Shown here: one piece after another, positions 35,564 to 44,418 of the stretch
Layout: the number at the start of each line of letters is the position of its first letter
How positions within the stretch are numbered: the stretch's first letter is position 1
Assembly: GCF_900103785.1 (NCBI RefSeq)
Contig: NZ_FNHE01000003.1
Coordinates: forward strand, 310,001-374,000
Direction of reading: 5' to 3'
DNA from: Geodermatophilus siccatus
Lineage (GTDB): Bacteria; Actinomycetota; Actinomycetes; Mycobacteriales; Geodermatophilaceae
DNA length: 64,000 nucleotides
The notes under the pieces: model-generated
Told to the model about the DNA's origin: nothing
What the model saw: only the letters and a program-made list of their open reading frames with translations
Database searches by the model: none
Made by a program: the position numbers and the translations under genes

Positions 35564-37069
35564 TCAGACGGTGGGGGTGGTCGGCGCGAGACCCGCGGTC
35601 GGCGGAGGCGGGACCGTCAGCCCCTCGCCGTCCGGGCGCCGGCGGAGCGACTCCAGGGCGACGCCGATGAGCAGCGCCAGGGGGACGGAGAGGACCAGCG
35701 GCACCGCGGTGCCCGGGGAGCCCCCGATCAGCAGGGTGAAGTTGGTCAGCACCAGTGCGGCCAGCGCGGCGATCAGCACCGCGGCGAGGACCGGCGCGAC
35801 GAGCGTCTGCCACGGTCGGGTGTCCAGCCGGGTGCGCCGGAAGAAGACCACCACCGAGATGGACGTGAGGAAGTACAGGACCACCAGGCCGAGGACGGCG
35901 ACGCCGCTGAACCAGGCGAACAGCGTGAGCACCGGGTCCAGGCCGAGCACCGCGAACGGCATGACCAGCACCAGGGCGAGCACCGTCTGCAGCCCGCTGG
36001 CGACGAAGGGCGCGCCCTGCCGGGTGGTCCGGGAGACCGTCGCCGGCAGCGCCCCGCCCTCGCCCAGCGAGTGCACGTACCGGTTGGAGGCGTTGTGGAA
36101 GGCGAGGATCCCGGCCAGCAGCGAGGTCGCCAGCAGGACGCCGCCGACCTCGGCCGCCCACGGGCCCAGGGCGCCCGAGATGGCCGCGAACAGCAGCACG
36201 GTGCTGTCGCCGGACTCCAGGGCGCTCCCGGCGGCGGCGACGACCTGGTCGGCGCCGTAGGAGCTGACCACCATCCAGGAGACGAAGGCAAAGAACAGCG
36301 CGATGGTGGCGACGGCCAGGTAGGTGGCCCGCGGGACGGTGCGGGCGGGGTCCTTCGCCTCGGCCGAGTAGATCGCGGTCGACTCGAAGCCGAACATCGA
36401 CGCGATGCCGAAGGTCAGCGCGATGCCGGGCGCGCCGGCCAGCAGCGCGGACGGCGCGAAGCTGGCGCCGGGGTCCAGCCCCTGCGGGCCCCCGCCGCTG
36501 AACAGGGTGACCAGCGCGAAGGCGAGCAGGATCCCCATCTCCCCGGCGACGAGCAGGCCGAGGAAGCGGGCGCCGAGCTCGATGTTCAACGATCCGAGCA
36601 CCTGGACCAGGACCATCGTGGCCAGCGCGCACGCCCACCACGGCGGGGCGACGCCCAGGTAGGTGCCGGCGAGGGAGGACACGATCACGCCGTACAGGCC
36701 GTACATGCAGGCCTGCACCGTGTTGTAGGACCACAGCGCCAGCAGCGCCGACCCGGTGCCGAGGCGCCGGCCCAGCCCGCGGCCGATGTAGGCGTAGAAG
36801 GCGCCCTCGGCGGTGACGTGCCGGCTCATCGCGATGAAGCCCACCGCGAAGAGCGCGATGACCAGGCCGACGACCAGGTACGCGGCCGGCGCACCCGCGC
36901 CGTTGCCCAGCGCCACGGCCAGTGGCAGGGCACCGCCGATGCCGGTCAGCGGCGCCTGGGCGGACAGGACGAAGAACAGGATGCCGACGACGCCGATGGC
37001 GCCGCGCTTGAGCTGACGGTGGTCGTTCCGCTCACGCGCAGGCGCGGCGGTCTGGGTCGAGTGGGACAT
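35564..37069 (-). CDS. APC-superfamily amino acid/amine permease
   Basis: 501 residues with about 12 membrane helices. The start GAIGVVGILFFVLSAQAPLTGIGGALPLAV, MSRHVTAEGAFYAYIGRGLGRRLG and FGFESTAIYSAEAKDPARTVPRATY are typical APC motifs. First gene of the amine-oxidase transcript. The upstream region carries two AACTG-N10-CAGTT sites, and the divergent TetR gene is the likely regulator. Substrate inferred as an aromatic or biogenic amine from the oxidase downstream. Confidence 0.9.
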   Translation of the reverse strand: MSHSTQTAAPARERNDHRQLKRGAIGVVGILFFVLSAQAPLTGIGGALPLAVALGNGAGAPAAYLVVGLVIALFAVGFIAMSRHVTAEGAFYAYIGRGLGRRLGTGSALLALWSYNTVQACMYGLYGVIVSSLAGTYLGVAPPWWACALATMVLVQVLGSLNIELGARFLGLLVAGEMGILLAFALVTLFSGGGPQGLDPGASFAPSALLAGAPGIALTFGIASMFGFESTAIYSAEAKDPARTVPRATYLAVATIALFFAFVSWMVVSSYGADQVVAAAGSALESGDSTVLLFAAISGALGPWAAEVGGVLLATSLLAGILAFHNASNRYVHSLGEGGALPATVSRTTRQGAPFVASGLQTVLALVLVMPFAVLGLDPVLTLFAWFSGVAVLGLVVLYFLTSISVVVFFRRTRLDTRPWQTLVAPVLAAVLIAALAALVLTNFTLLIGGSPGTAVPLVLSVPLALLIGVALESLRRRPDGEGLTVPPPPTAGLAPTTPTV

Positions 37070-37183
37070 GGTCGCTCCGGAGGAAGGCGGCGGGATCCGG
37101 GCGCCGTGGTCGGGGACCGCGGCGACGGGGAACGGGCGTCGTCCTGCATCGGGACGACGTGGTGCGGAGTGCCCGGCACCCAG

Positions 37184-37203
37184 AACTGGTCAGATGGACA
37201 GTT
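37184..37203. promoter_or_regulatory. Operator-like repeat 1, permease/tetR region
   Basis: AACTG, 10 bases, CAGTT. The inner bases GTCAGATGGA resemble those of copy 2 (GTCAAGCGGT). It lies 115 bases upstream of the permease start in the 325-base divergent region 37070-37394, which holds no gene. Confidence 0.6.
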
Positions 37204-37238
37204 GTGAGCGCCGACACAGAGGATGCACATGCGGGTGA

Positions 37239-37258
37239 AACTGGTCAAGCGGTCAGTT
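37239..37258. promoter_or_regulatory. Operator-like repeat 2, permease/tetR region
   Basis: AACTG, GTCAAGCGGT, CAGTT, 55 bases from copy 1 centre to centre. Two identical-arm palindromes in the divergent region are most simply binding sites for the TetR protein at 37395. That gene has its own -10, TACCGT, at 37365-37370. Confidence 0.6.
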
Positions 37259-37394
37259 CGGGTCTTCTCGGAGTCGTGCGGCCCGCGCGCAGGGCGTCGC
37301 GCCGTGGCGACCGGGTCGCGCGAGGGGGGCCGGAGGGGCCGGCCTCCGGCTCGCCGGCGGTGCGTACCGTCGGCCCATCGAGGATCGGGGGGAC

Positions 37395-38000
37395 ATGACA
37401 GGGACCGAGACCGCCGCGGTGGCCGCGCGCCCGGCACCGGGCTACGGGGAGGGGCGGCGCGCTCTGCTGGCCGCCGCCGTCCACGTGGTCGCCACCCGGG
37501 GGCTGCGCCACCTGACCTACCGGTCCGTGGCCCAGGAGGCCGGAGTCGCGCACGGACTCGTGGCGCACCACTTCGGTACCCGGAACGCCCTGCTGGAGGC
37601 GGCGCTGGAGTTCTCGCTGGGCAACAGCGTGGGCTCGATCAGCTCCGAGCCGGGGAGCGGCGACCTGGACGCGCTGTTCGCCGGGGTGGCCGAGATGGTC
37701 CGGGCGCACCCTGACGACCAGGCGTTCCAGTACGAGCTGATCCTGGAGGCGCGGCGCCGGCCGGAGCTCCGCCCGCAGGTGGAGCAGGTCTACGCCACCT
37801 ACCGCGAGGCGCTGCGGACCGAGCTGGCGGCTGCGGGCATCGCTGCCGACGACGCCCTCGTGCACCTGGTGTTCGCCGCCGTGGACGGACTGGTCTTCCA
37901 GCAGGTGTGCCTCGAGGAGCCGGCGAGGACCCCCGCGGCGCTGGAGTGCCTGCGCGCCCTCCTCCGTCCCCTGGCCGAGCGGCCCGTCAGCGCGGACTGA
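37395..38000 (+). CDS. TetR-family regulator (divergent from amine permease operon)
   Basis: 201 residues. HTH: RRALLAAAVHVVATRGLRHLTYRSVAQEAGVAHGLVAHHFGTRNALLEAAL; the C-terminal domain is helical with DGLVFQQVCLEEPARTPAALECLRALL. Likely represses the APC permease-amine oxidase operon through the AACTG-N10-CAGTT sites. The ATG at 37395 follows GGGGGG. Its 3' end overlaps the convergent second TetR gene by 14 bases. Confidence 0.88.
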   Translation: MTGTETAAVAARPAPGYGEGRRALLAAAVHVVATRGLRHLTYRSVAQEAGVAHGLVAHHFGTRNALLEAALEFSLGNSVGSISSEPGSGDLDALFAGVAEMVRAHPDDQAFQYELILEARRRPELRPQVEQVYATYREALRTELAAAGIAADDALVHLVFAAVDGLVFQQVCLEEPARTPAALECLRALLRPLAERPVSAD

Positions 38001-38580
38001 GCGCGGCGAGGGCCGCGTCCAGCATCGCCAGCTGGGTCGCCGCAGGCGTGGGCGAGTCGGGCAGGAGGGCGAGCACCTGGAGACCCAGGGCGAGGGCGAG
38101 CAGCTGGTCGGCCAGGACGTCGTCCGCCGTGGCCACCGTGACGTCGCCGTCCTCGCGTCCCTGGCGCAGCAGCTCCCGGATGTCACGGCGCCACCGCTGC
38201 ATGGCCGCGTCGTTGAGCCGGGCCAGCCGCTCGTCGGTCACCGTGCGGTTCCAGAAGGGCAGCACGATGCGCGCCTCCAGCCGGGTCACCTCGGTGGTCG
38301 GCACGACCTCCACCAGGAAGGCGCGCAGCGCCGCGACCCCTCGCTCCCCGGCCACGGCCGCCCGGATCCGGTCGTTGGTCCGCTCGAAGACGTGCACGTA
38401 GGCCGCCTCGACCAGCTCGTCCTTGTTGGCGAAGTAGTGGGCCAGTGCACCGTTGGCGTAGCCGGCTTCGCGGGCGATCTCCCGCATCGTCGCGGCGTCC
38501 GCTCCCCGCGTGGCCATGAGGCGCCAGGTCACCTCCAGGATCTCCTGGCGTCGTTGCTCGCGGTCCACCAGCTTCGGCAC
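37987..38580 (-). CDS. TetR-family regulator (BetI-like) behind copper amine oxidase
   Basis: 197 residues. HTH: REQRRQEILEVTWRLMATRGADAATMREIAREAGYANGALAHYFANKDELVEAAY; helical domain with EARIVLPFWNRTVTDERLARLNDAAMQRWRRDIRELLRQG, as in BetI-like TetR proteins. GTG at 38580 with GGGAG upstream. It follows the copper amine oxidase by 47 bases on the same strand and probably represses it via the TTCTAC palindrome at 40611. Confidence 0.87.
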   Translation of the reverse strand: MPKLVDREQRRQEILEVTWRLMATRGADAATMREIAREAGYANGALAHYFANKDELVEAAYVHVFERTNDRIRAAVAGERGVAALRAFLVEVVPTTEVTRLEARIVLPFWNRTVTDERLARLNDAAMQRWRRDIRELLRQGREDGDVTVATADDVLADQLLALALGLQVLALLPDSPTPAATQLAMLDAALAALSPR

Positions 38581-38627
38581 GGGGCTCCCGTCGGTCGTCG
38601 GTGCCCCCAGTCTGCCGATCGCGGTGC

Positions 38628-40592
38628 TCAGCCATGGCAGCAGCCGTCCCCGGCGTCGCTCCCGCCGCCGGCCGCGCGGGAGCGGCAGTGGGCGCTGGCG
38701 TTCGGGGGGACGTCCAGGGTGGGGTTGCGGTCGAAGAAGCCGACCGGCTTGAGCCGGAAGCCGGTGTGGTCGACCGGCATGACCGGCCAGTCCTCGGGCC
38801 GGGGGACGTGGGTGAGTCCGAAGGTGTGCCACACCACCAGGTCGCTCGCCTCCAGCTCCCGGTCGGCGGCGACGTACTGGGGCAGTCCGGCGCCGCCGGG
38901 GTGCTGGTTGACGAAGTCGCCGGCCGCGTAGCGCTCCGCCGGGTCGTGGCGGGTGACCCACAGGTGCTTGGCGGCGAAGGTGGCCCGGCGGTGGATGGGG
39001 CTGTCCGGGTCGGCGAGCAGGGTCGGCTGCCCCTCCGGGAGCAGCGCGTAGGCGACCGGCTCGCCCAGGCGGTTGCGGCTGTTCGGGTTGCTGATGTGCC
39101 AGACGCGGCCCACCGACTGGTCGGCCATCCGCTGCGCCTCGGACTCGCGGCGCAGCGTCGTCCGCCGCTGGGCGAAGGCGTTGCCGCGCGGGTTGTCCGG
39201 CCCCATCGGGACGCGGACGAAGTCCAGTTCCTCGACGGTGTTGGTGGGCCCGTCGACGGCCATGTCCAGCCGGGCGCTGAACAGGTGCTGGTGGAAGGGG
39301 GCGCCCAGGCCCGGGGCGATCTCGGACGCGTACGGGTAGCCGTCGCCCGGGTGGGCGGAGGTGAAGACGATCCCGGTCGCCTTGACCTCGAACCCGATGG
39401 TGCCGTCGAGGTAGAGGTACCAGTAGAAGCCGTAGTCGTAGTTGCCGATCGTGGTGAAGAAGCTGACCACCATGCGGCGCTGGCGCCGGGTCTCCGACGA
39501 GCCGGCCCACAGGTCGGTGTGCTTCCAGAGGACGCCGACGTCCTCCTCGTGCATGCAGATGGCGTTGCGCAGCACCTGGGGGTTGCCGCGCTCGTCGGCG
39601 ATGACGGCGTCCATGTAGGTGATGTCGCCGAGGCAGTCGCAGCCCAGCTCGAGGGCGTTGGCGTAGCGGCCGACCAGGTACTCGCCGGTGTCGAAGTAGT
39701 TCTGCCACGACCGGACGGGGGAGGGGTCGGCGTAGGGCACCACCATCTCGGCGATCGAGGCCCGGTGGACGACCGGCCGCAGCCGTCCGCCGTCGTGGAA
39801 GCCGATCTGGTGCAGGGTCAGCCCCTCGCGGGCGTCGAACCCGACCCGCAGCTGCCAGCCCTCCCAGGTCAGCAGGTTGCCGTCGAGGGTGAAGCTCGGG
39901 CCCTCGGGTTGGGTGATCTCGATCGGCCTCTGGCTGGTGCGCAGGGGGCCGGTGACCGCCGGGTCGTGGAAGTTGCCCGACTCCTCGGGCACCGGGACGG
40001 GTCCGAGGTCGATGACCCGGTCGACGGTCCTGTGCATCACGTCGACGTAGGCGACCAGCCCGTCGACCGGGTGGGCCCAGGCGTGGTCGCGGGGGTGGTC
40101 CTGGCGGAAGGCCAGGCCGCGCAGGATCCGCCGCCCCTCCTCCTCCGGGTACTCGAAGACGCCGGCGGACAGGGGCGCCACCCGGACGTCGGCGACGTCG
40201 AGCCCGCGGGCGGCCAGTGCGGCCAGCCAGCGCTCGTCGGTCGCCAGCACCTCCTCCACGAGCGCGAACTCCTCGTCGAGCACCGGCAGCTGCCCGTCGG
40301 TGGCGGCGTCCAGCGCCCGGTCGGAGACGATCGCCCCGTCGGTCACGGAGACGACGACGTCGTGGGCGTTCGGCCGCTCGACGTCGTGCAGGAGCACCCG
40401 CACCCGTCGCTCGGGGACGACGTCGGCGTACAGCGCCGCCTTGTCCGGTTCCTCCAGGCCGACGTAGACGAAGCGGGTCGACCCGACGACCAGGCCGGCC
40501 GTCGCGAGCACCTCGCGGACGGTGGAGACCTCGTCCGCGGTCAGCTGCTCGAGGGGGTGGGTGGCTGTCGACGCCGTGGCGAGTGCGGCCAT
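38628..40592 (-). CDS. Copper amine oxidase (topaquinone enzyme)
   Basis: 654 residues. The TPQ-forming Tyr is in TIGNYDYG (TxxNYDY), the catalytic Asp in [10 protein letters not shown], copper His in [11 protein letters not shown] plus a downstream His; the N2/N3 domains precede. It converts primary amines to aldehydes with release of ammonia and H2O2; phenylethylamine or tyramine is the usual actinobacterial substrate. No signal peptide, so cytoplasmic. The last 20 residues are Gly/Cys-rich and end CCHG, an uncommon tail that might help copper loading. ATG at 40592 follows GGGAG. Confidence 0.94.
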   Translation of the reverse strand: MAALATASTATHPLEQLTADEVSTVREVLATAGLVVGSTRFVYVGLEEPDKAALYADVVPERRVRVLLHDVERPNAHDVVVSVTDGAIVSDRALDAATDGQLPVLDEEFALVEEVLATDERWLAALAARGLDVADVRVAPLSAGVFEYPEEEGRRILRGLAFRQDHPRDHAWAHPVDGLVAYVDVMHRTVDRVIDLGPVPVPEESGNFHDPAVTGPLRTSQRPIEITQPEGPSFTLDGNLLTWEGWQLRVGFDAREGLTLHQIGFHDGGRLRPVVHRASIAEMVVPYADPSPVRSWQNYFDTGEYLVGRYANALELGCDCLGDITYMDAVIADERGNPQVLRNAICMHEEDVGVLWKHTDLWAGSSETRRQRRMVVSFFTTIGNYDYGFYWYLYLDGTIGFEVKATGIVFTSAHPGDGYPYASEIAPGLGAPFHQHLFSARLDMAVDGPTNTVEELDFVRVPMGPDNPRGNAFAQRRTTLRRESEAQRMADQSVGRVWHISNPNSRNRLGEPVAYALLPEGQPTLLADPDSPIHRRATFAAKHLWVTRHDPAERYAAGDFVNQHPGGAGLPQYVAADRELEASDLVVWHTFGLTHVPRPEDWPVMPVDHTGFRLKPVGFFDRNPTLDVPPNASAHCRSRAAGGGSDAGDGCCHG

Positions 40593-40610
40593 GGGGGCTC
40601 CCTGTTTTGG

Positions 40611-40626
40611 TTCTACGGGTGTAGAA
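40611..40626. promoter_or_regulatory. Palindrome between copper amine oxidase and divergent membrane gene
   Basis: TTCTAC-GGGT-GTAGAA, perfect 6-base arms, 18 bases from the oxidase ATG and 7 bases from the divergent GTG. It could act on both genes. The TetR protein at 37987 is the best candidate ligand. Confidence 0.6.
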
Positions 40627-40633
40627 AGTCGGC

Positions 40634-41203
40634 GTGAGCCACGTTACAGCCGTCGTCTCCAAAGGTGAAGAGGTCGTGCGAAAGTCGAACTGCACGCCCG
40701 TGACGGGGGTCCTCCGGTGGGGCGCGGTCCTGGTCGCCGTGACCTCGGCGGCGTGTCACGTGCTGGCCCTCACCTCGGGTCCGACGCCGTCGTCCGTGCA
40801 CGTCGTCGTCCTGCTGGCGATGGGGATGGGGTGTCTGCCCTGCGCCATGCACCTGGCGGTGCTGCCCCGGCGACGGGCGTGGGCGCAGATGGCCGTCGTC
40901 TCGGCCGCCGTGCTCGCGGGACACCCGGTGCTGTCCGCGGCCTCGGGTGCGGCTCACCACGCCCCGGCGGTGTCGGCCGGTGGCCGGGCGCTCGACGTGG
41001 CGCTCGTCGTCGGCCCCGTCGTGGGACTGGTCCTGGCCGTCGCGGGCCTGGTGCTGGGGCGGACCCCGGCGGCGGCTCCTCCCCGCCTGCGGTCGCCCGG
41101 TCAGCCGTGCGCGCGGACGTGCTCGGTGACCAGCTCGGAGACCCGTCCGGGCGCCAGCTCGGGGAGGAAGTGGGGAACGCCCTCCAGCACCTCGAGCCGG
41201 TAG
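40634..41203 (+). CDS. Putative four-helix membrane protein
   Basis: 189 residues. Four hydrophobic stretches are visible: [61 protein letters not shown] and [24 protein letters not shown]. Cys and His pairs within the helices ([11 protein letters not shown]) could bind metal. No family recognised. The GTG at 40634 is 7 bases from the palindrome. The last 34 codons (41101-41203) run antisense over the 3' end of the hydrolase gene and look non-natural, so the C-terminus is doubtful. Confidence 0.55.
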   Translation: MSHVTAVVSKGEEVVRKSNCTPVTGVLRWGAVLVAVTSAACHVLALTSGPTPSSVHVVVLLAMGMGCLPCAMHLAVLPRRRAWAQMAVVSAAVLAGHPVLSAASGAAHHAPAVSAGGRALDVALVVGPVVGLVLAVAGLVLGRTPAAAPPRLRSPGQPCARTCSVTSSETRPGASSGRKWGTPSSTSSR

Positions 41204-41934
41204 GGGGCGTCGACGAACCGGCGGGTCTGCTCGGTGGCGGCGCGGCCGAGGGCGACGTCGCGGGTGCTCCACAGGTGCAGCGTCGGCACGCGGACCGTGC
41301 CCACCGGGTCGCGGGCGTCGAAGGGCAGGGCGCGGTACCAGGCCAGGGCCGCGGTGAGCGCGCCCGGTTCCTGCATCCGCCGCGCGTAGTGCGCGGACAG
41401 CTCGGGCGGCAGGCCGCTGGTCTGCAACATCCGGCGCAGCGCCGCGGCGTCCCCGGCCAGCAGCAGCCGCTCGGGCAGCACCGGCAGTTGGAACAGCCCC
41501 ATGTACCACGAGCGCAGTGCCTGGTCGCTGGTGACGAAGGCCCGGGCCATCGCTGCCGGGTGCGGCACCGACAGGGCGCTCAGCGTGCGGACCCGCTCCG
41601 GGTGCCAGGCCGCCAGCGCCCACGCGACGAGGCCGCCCCAGTCGTGCCCGACGACGTGCGCGCTGCCGAGCCCGGCGGCGTCGAGCAGCGCCAGGACGTC
41701 GGCGGTCAGCTCCCGCAGCCGGTAGGCCGCGCGCCCGGAGGGGCGGGCGCCGGGGGAGTAGCCGCGCTGGTCGGGGGCGAGGGTGCGCAGGCCGGCGGTG
41801 CGCAGCTGGTCGGCGACGGCGGTGAAGGCGGCGGCGTCCTGCGGGAAGCCGTGCAGCAGGACCACCGGGGCGCCGTCCGCGGGGCCGCCGTCCCGGACGT
41901 CGAAGACCAGACCGTCGCGCGTGAAGCTGTCCAC
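41101..41934 (-). CDS. Alpha/beta hydrolase, epoxide-hydrolase-like
   Basis: 277 residues. Oxyanion motif LLHGFPQ, nucleophile elbow GHDWGG (Asp nucleophile), late acid region WSTRDVALG and final His in GVPHFLPE. An Asp nucleophile with HGFPQ marks the epoxide hydrolase/haloacid dehalogenase-like branch rather than serine esterases. The substrate is unknown; an epoxide from aromatic breakdown is possible. The GTG at 41934 has no clear ribosome site. Its 3' end overlaps the membrane-protein gene by 103 bases. Confidence 0.88.
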   Translation of the reverse strand: MDSFTRDGLVFDVRDGGPADGAPVVLLHGFPQDAAAFTAVADQLRTAGLRTLAPDQRGYSPGARPSGRAAYRLRELTADVLALLDAAGLGSAHVVGHDWGGLVAWALAAWHPERVRTLSALSVPHPAAMARAFVTSDQALRSWYMGLFQLPVLPERLLLAGDAAALRRMLQTSGLPPELSAHYARRMQEPGALTAALAWYRALPFDARDPVGTVRVPTLHLWSTRDVALGRAATEQTRRFVDAPYRLEVLEGVPHFLPELAPGRVSELVTEHVRAHG

Positions 41935-42149
41935 CCGCAGACCGTGCCCGCGGGGTCGTGCCCGCGCCAGTCGGTGACGGGACGGTGGGGTCGAGGCGGG
42001 GCGGCAACCGTGGTGATCATCGCGGAGCGCGGCTCCTGGCCGTGGTGGGTCGAGGAGGGGCAGGCCGGAGGGCTCCGCGACGAGGCGCCGGGTGGGCTCG
42101 GCGCGGGACGATCACGGCGCCGCGGCGGGGAGAGCCCGGCGGGACGACA

Positions 42150-42701
42150 ATGTCCTCCGTGGTCACCTCGGAGGAGCTCATCGTCCTGCTCGACGACGAC
42201 GGGGCGGCGATCGGCACGATGCCCAAGCCGTTGGTGCACCACGGCGAGACACCGCTGCACCGGGCCTTCTCGGCGTACCTCTTCGACGACGCCGGCCGGC
42301 TGCTGGTCACCCGCCGCGCCGAGGGGAAGCAGACCTTCCCGGGCATGTGGACCAACACCGTCTGCGGGCACCCCGGCCCCGGCGAGGACGACGCGGCCGC
42401 GATCGCCCGTCGCGCCGCCTTCGAGCTGGGCCTGCAGGTCGACCGGCTGCGCCCGGCGCTGCCCGGCTACCGCTACCGCGCGGAGTTCCGTGGCGTCGTG
42501 GAGAACGAGATCTGCCCGGTCTACCTCGGCGGCTTCGCCGGCACCCCCGCGCCGGACCCGGACGAGGTCGGCGAGTGGGAGCTGCTGGACTGGGCGACCT
42601 TCCGCGAACGCCAGGAGTCCGAGGACGGCGACGCGTGGTCGCCGTGGTGCCGCGAGCAGGCCCGCCTCATCGAGGAGGCGGGGCTGGTCCCGGTCGGCTG
42701 A
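42150..42701 (+). CDS. idi: Isopentenyl-diphosphate delta-isomerase, type I
   Basis: 183 residues. Nudix-like fold with the type I IDI motifs: PLHRAFSAYLFDD (metal His), GKQTFPGMWTNTVCGHP (catalytic Cys) and VENEICPVYLGG (catalytic Glu). It interconverts IPP and DMAPP for isoprenoids and carotenoids. ATG at 42150 is preceded by GGGACG, a weak ribosome site. It stands alone, and the 215 bases upstream (41935-42149) show no other gene. Confidence 0.93.
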   Translation: MSSVVTSEELIVLLDDDGAAIGTMPKPLVHHGETPLHRAFSAYLFDDAGRLLVTRRAEGKQTFPGMWTNTVCGHPGPGEDDAAAIARRAAFELGLQVDRLRPALPGYRYRAEFRGVVENEICPVYLGGFAGTPAPDPDEVGEWELLDWATFRERQESEDGDAWSPWCREQARLIEEAGLVPVG

Positions 42702-42714
42702 CCGTCCGGCCGCG

Positions 42715-43329
42715 TCAGAGCACCGAGAAGCCCGCGGGGAGGCCCGCCCGGCCGGTGAGGGCGAGGAGGAGCGGGCCCGCGAGGCCGTCGGAGACGGCGA
42801 GGTCGGCGACCAGCCGCAGCGCCTGGGCCGCGGCCGTCGCCGGGACGTCGAGCGGCGCCTCCAGCGCGGTGGCGAGGTCCGCGGTGTGGACCGCCAGCTC
42901 GAACGTGCGCGTGGGCAGGTAGTCCGCCAGCCGCATGCCGCCCGCGATCGTCGTCAGCAGCTCCGTGCCGTCCTGCGCCTCGACGAGCGGCAGCACGCGC
43001 GCGGCGATCTCCGCCACGCCGGCCGCCGGATCGCTGCCCAGGGCGGCCCCGGCGTCCCGTCCGCGCGCCGCCACGGCCGGATCGGCCGCCACCGCCCGCG
43101 TCGCCCGGACGTAGTCGCCGGCCGAGGCGAGGTCGACCGTCGCGGCCGGACGGGCGAGGTACGCCTCGACCGTCAGGAGCGAGCGGCTCGTGTGGCCCAC
43201 GAGGGCGCGGACGTCCCACTCGCCCAGGGCGGGCCGGGACCACCGGTCGCCGACGAGGGCGGTCGTCCCGACGAACCACTGCGCGGCGTCGGCGAACGCC
43301 CGCCGCGAGTCGTCCCATGTGACGTCCAT
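42715..43329 (-). CDS. DinB/mycothiol-dependent maleylpyruvate isomerase-like protein
   Basis: 204 residues. N-terminal DinB helical bundle: WDDSRRAFADAAQWFVGTTALVGDRWSRPALGEWDVRALVGHTSRSLLTVEAYL, with a second His in RTFELAVHTADLATAL, the metal ligands of this family; the short C-terminal part resembles the MDMPI C-domain. Members use mycothiol as cofactor, for example in maleylpyruvate isomerisation. Whether this one isomerises maleylacetoacetate for the homogentisate route 10 kb away is unknown. The ATG at 43329 is 7 bases after TAGCGT, so probably leaderless. Confidence 0.82.
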   Translation of the reverse strand: MDVTWDDSRRAFADAAQWFVGTTALVGDRWSRPALGEWDVRALVGHTSRSLLTVEAYLARPAATVDLASAGDYVRATRAVAADPAVAARGRDAGAALGSDPAAGVAEIAARVLPLVEAQDGTELLTTIAGGMRLADYLPTRTFELAVHTADLATALEAPLDVPATAAAQALRLVADLAVSDGLAGPLLLALTGRAGLPAGFSVL

Positions 43330-43336
43330 GCGGGCG

Positions 43337-43342
43337 ACGCTA
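43337..43342 (-). promoter_or_regulatory. -10 element of leaderless DinB-like gene
   Basis: TAGCGT on the minus strand, 7 bases before the ATG at 43329. No recognisable -35. Same arrangement as at 43516-43521 on the other strand. Confidence 0.55.
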
Positions 43343-43515
43343 GCGCCGGGGCGGCCGGGCGCGGGCGGCCCACGAGCGGCCGGTGGAGCGTGCGCCCCGA
43401 GCCGCCGAGCACGGCTGGTGACCGCGGGGGCACGGGTGGTACCGGCCACCCGGGAGGCCCCGTGTCGTTGCGCGGGGCCTCGTGTCGCTGCGCGGAGCGC
43501 GCCCGGGGTGCTCCC

Positions 43516-43521
43516 TAGCGT
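43516..43521 (+). promoter_or_regulatory. -10 element of leaderless deacetylase gene
   Basis: TAGCGT, then 7 bases, then the ATG at 43529. No Shine-Dalgarno sequence lies between. Confidence 0.55.
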
Positions 43522-43528
43522 CCGCCGC

Positions 43529-44344
43529 ATGGAGCGTCGTCGGTTCCTCCTCTTCCTCGCCGCCGGGCTGGCGGGCACGGCCGTGGGCCAGGGCACGGCC
43601 GGGCTGGTCGACCCCACGCGGGCGCCGGTGAGCACCGCCGCGGCCGCCGAACCGGTCGCACCGCCAGCGCTGCCCGCCGTGCTGCCCGCGCCCACCGGCG
43701 TCGTCGACCAGCTGCCGGGGGACGGCACGTCGCTCGCGCTGACCATCGACGACGGCACCAGCTCGGAGGTCGTCGGGTCGCTGTGCCGGTTCGCCCGGGA
43801 CAGCGGCGTCCGGCTGACGTTCTTCCCCAACGGCCGCTACTCCTCCTGGGAGGAGAACGGCGACGTGCTGCAGCCGCTGATCGACTCCGGGCAGATCGCC
43901 ATGGGCAACCACACCTGGTCGCACCCCGACCTGACCACGCTCTCCGACGACCAGGTGGCCGAGGAGATCGGCCGCAACCGGGACTGGATCGAGAGCGCCT
44001 TCGGCATCCGCACCCCGTTCCTGCGGCCGCCGTTCGGCGCGCACGACGAGCGGGTCCAGCGGATCAGCGCCGAGCTCGGGCACCCGACCGTCGTCATGTG
44101 GAACAGCACGCTGGAGGACAACCGGCTGCTCACACCCGCCGAGCTGGTGGACGCCGCCGACCGGTGGTTCACCGCGCAGGCCGTCGTGGTCGGCCACGCC
44201 AACCAGCCCACCATCACCCAGGTCTACGACGAGCTGCTGGAGCTGATCGCCGAGCGCGGGCTGCAGACCGTGACGCTGGCCGACGTGTGGGGGACCGGGC
44301 TCGGCGGGGTGCGGGCGGCGTCGGGGAGGGCGACCACCGTGTGA
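43529..44344 (+). CDS. Exported polysaccharide deacetylase (CE4)
   Basis: 271 residues. MERRRFLLFLAAGLAGTAVGQ is a twin-arginine-like export signal (RRxFL), followed by an Ala/Pro-rich linker. NodB motifs: TIDDGTSSE (motif 1; the usual TFDDGP is changed but the Asp pair is kept), NHTWSHPDLT (metal HxxxH), and RPPFGAHDERV (motif 3). It should remove acetyl groups from peptidoglycan or another surface glycan. It is divergent from the DinB-like gene and its start is probably leaderless. The next gene (SDR) lies 74 bases on. Confidence 0.9.
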   Translation: MERRRFLLFLAAGLAGTAVGQGTAGLVDPTRAPVSTAAAAEPVAPPALPAVLPAPTGVVDQLPGDGTSLALTIDDGTSSEVVGSLCRFARDSGVRLTFFPNGRYSSWEENGDVLQPLIDSGQIAMGNHTWSHPDLTTLSDDQVAEEIGRNRDWIESAFGIRTPFLRPPFGAHDERVQRISAELGHPTVVMWNSTLEDNRLLTPAELVDAADRWFTAQAVVVGHANQPTITQVYDELLELIAERGLQTVTLADVWGTGLGGVRAASGRATTV

Positions 44345-44418
44345 TCGTCCGACCTGCGACGGGCGGCGGCATCCACCAGGCTGGTCGGGAACACCACGAC
44401 CGACAGACGGAGGAGCGG

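Noticed and set aside
37070-37394. Possible small gene in the permease/tetR gap
   Set aside because: Short frames here have no ribosome site or coding bias; the region is better explained by operators and promoters.
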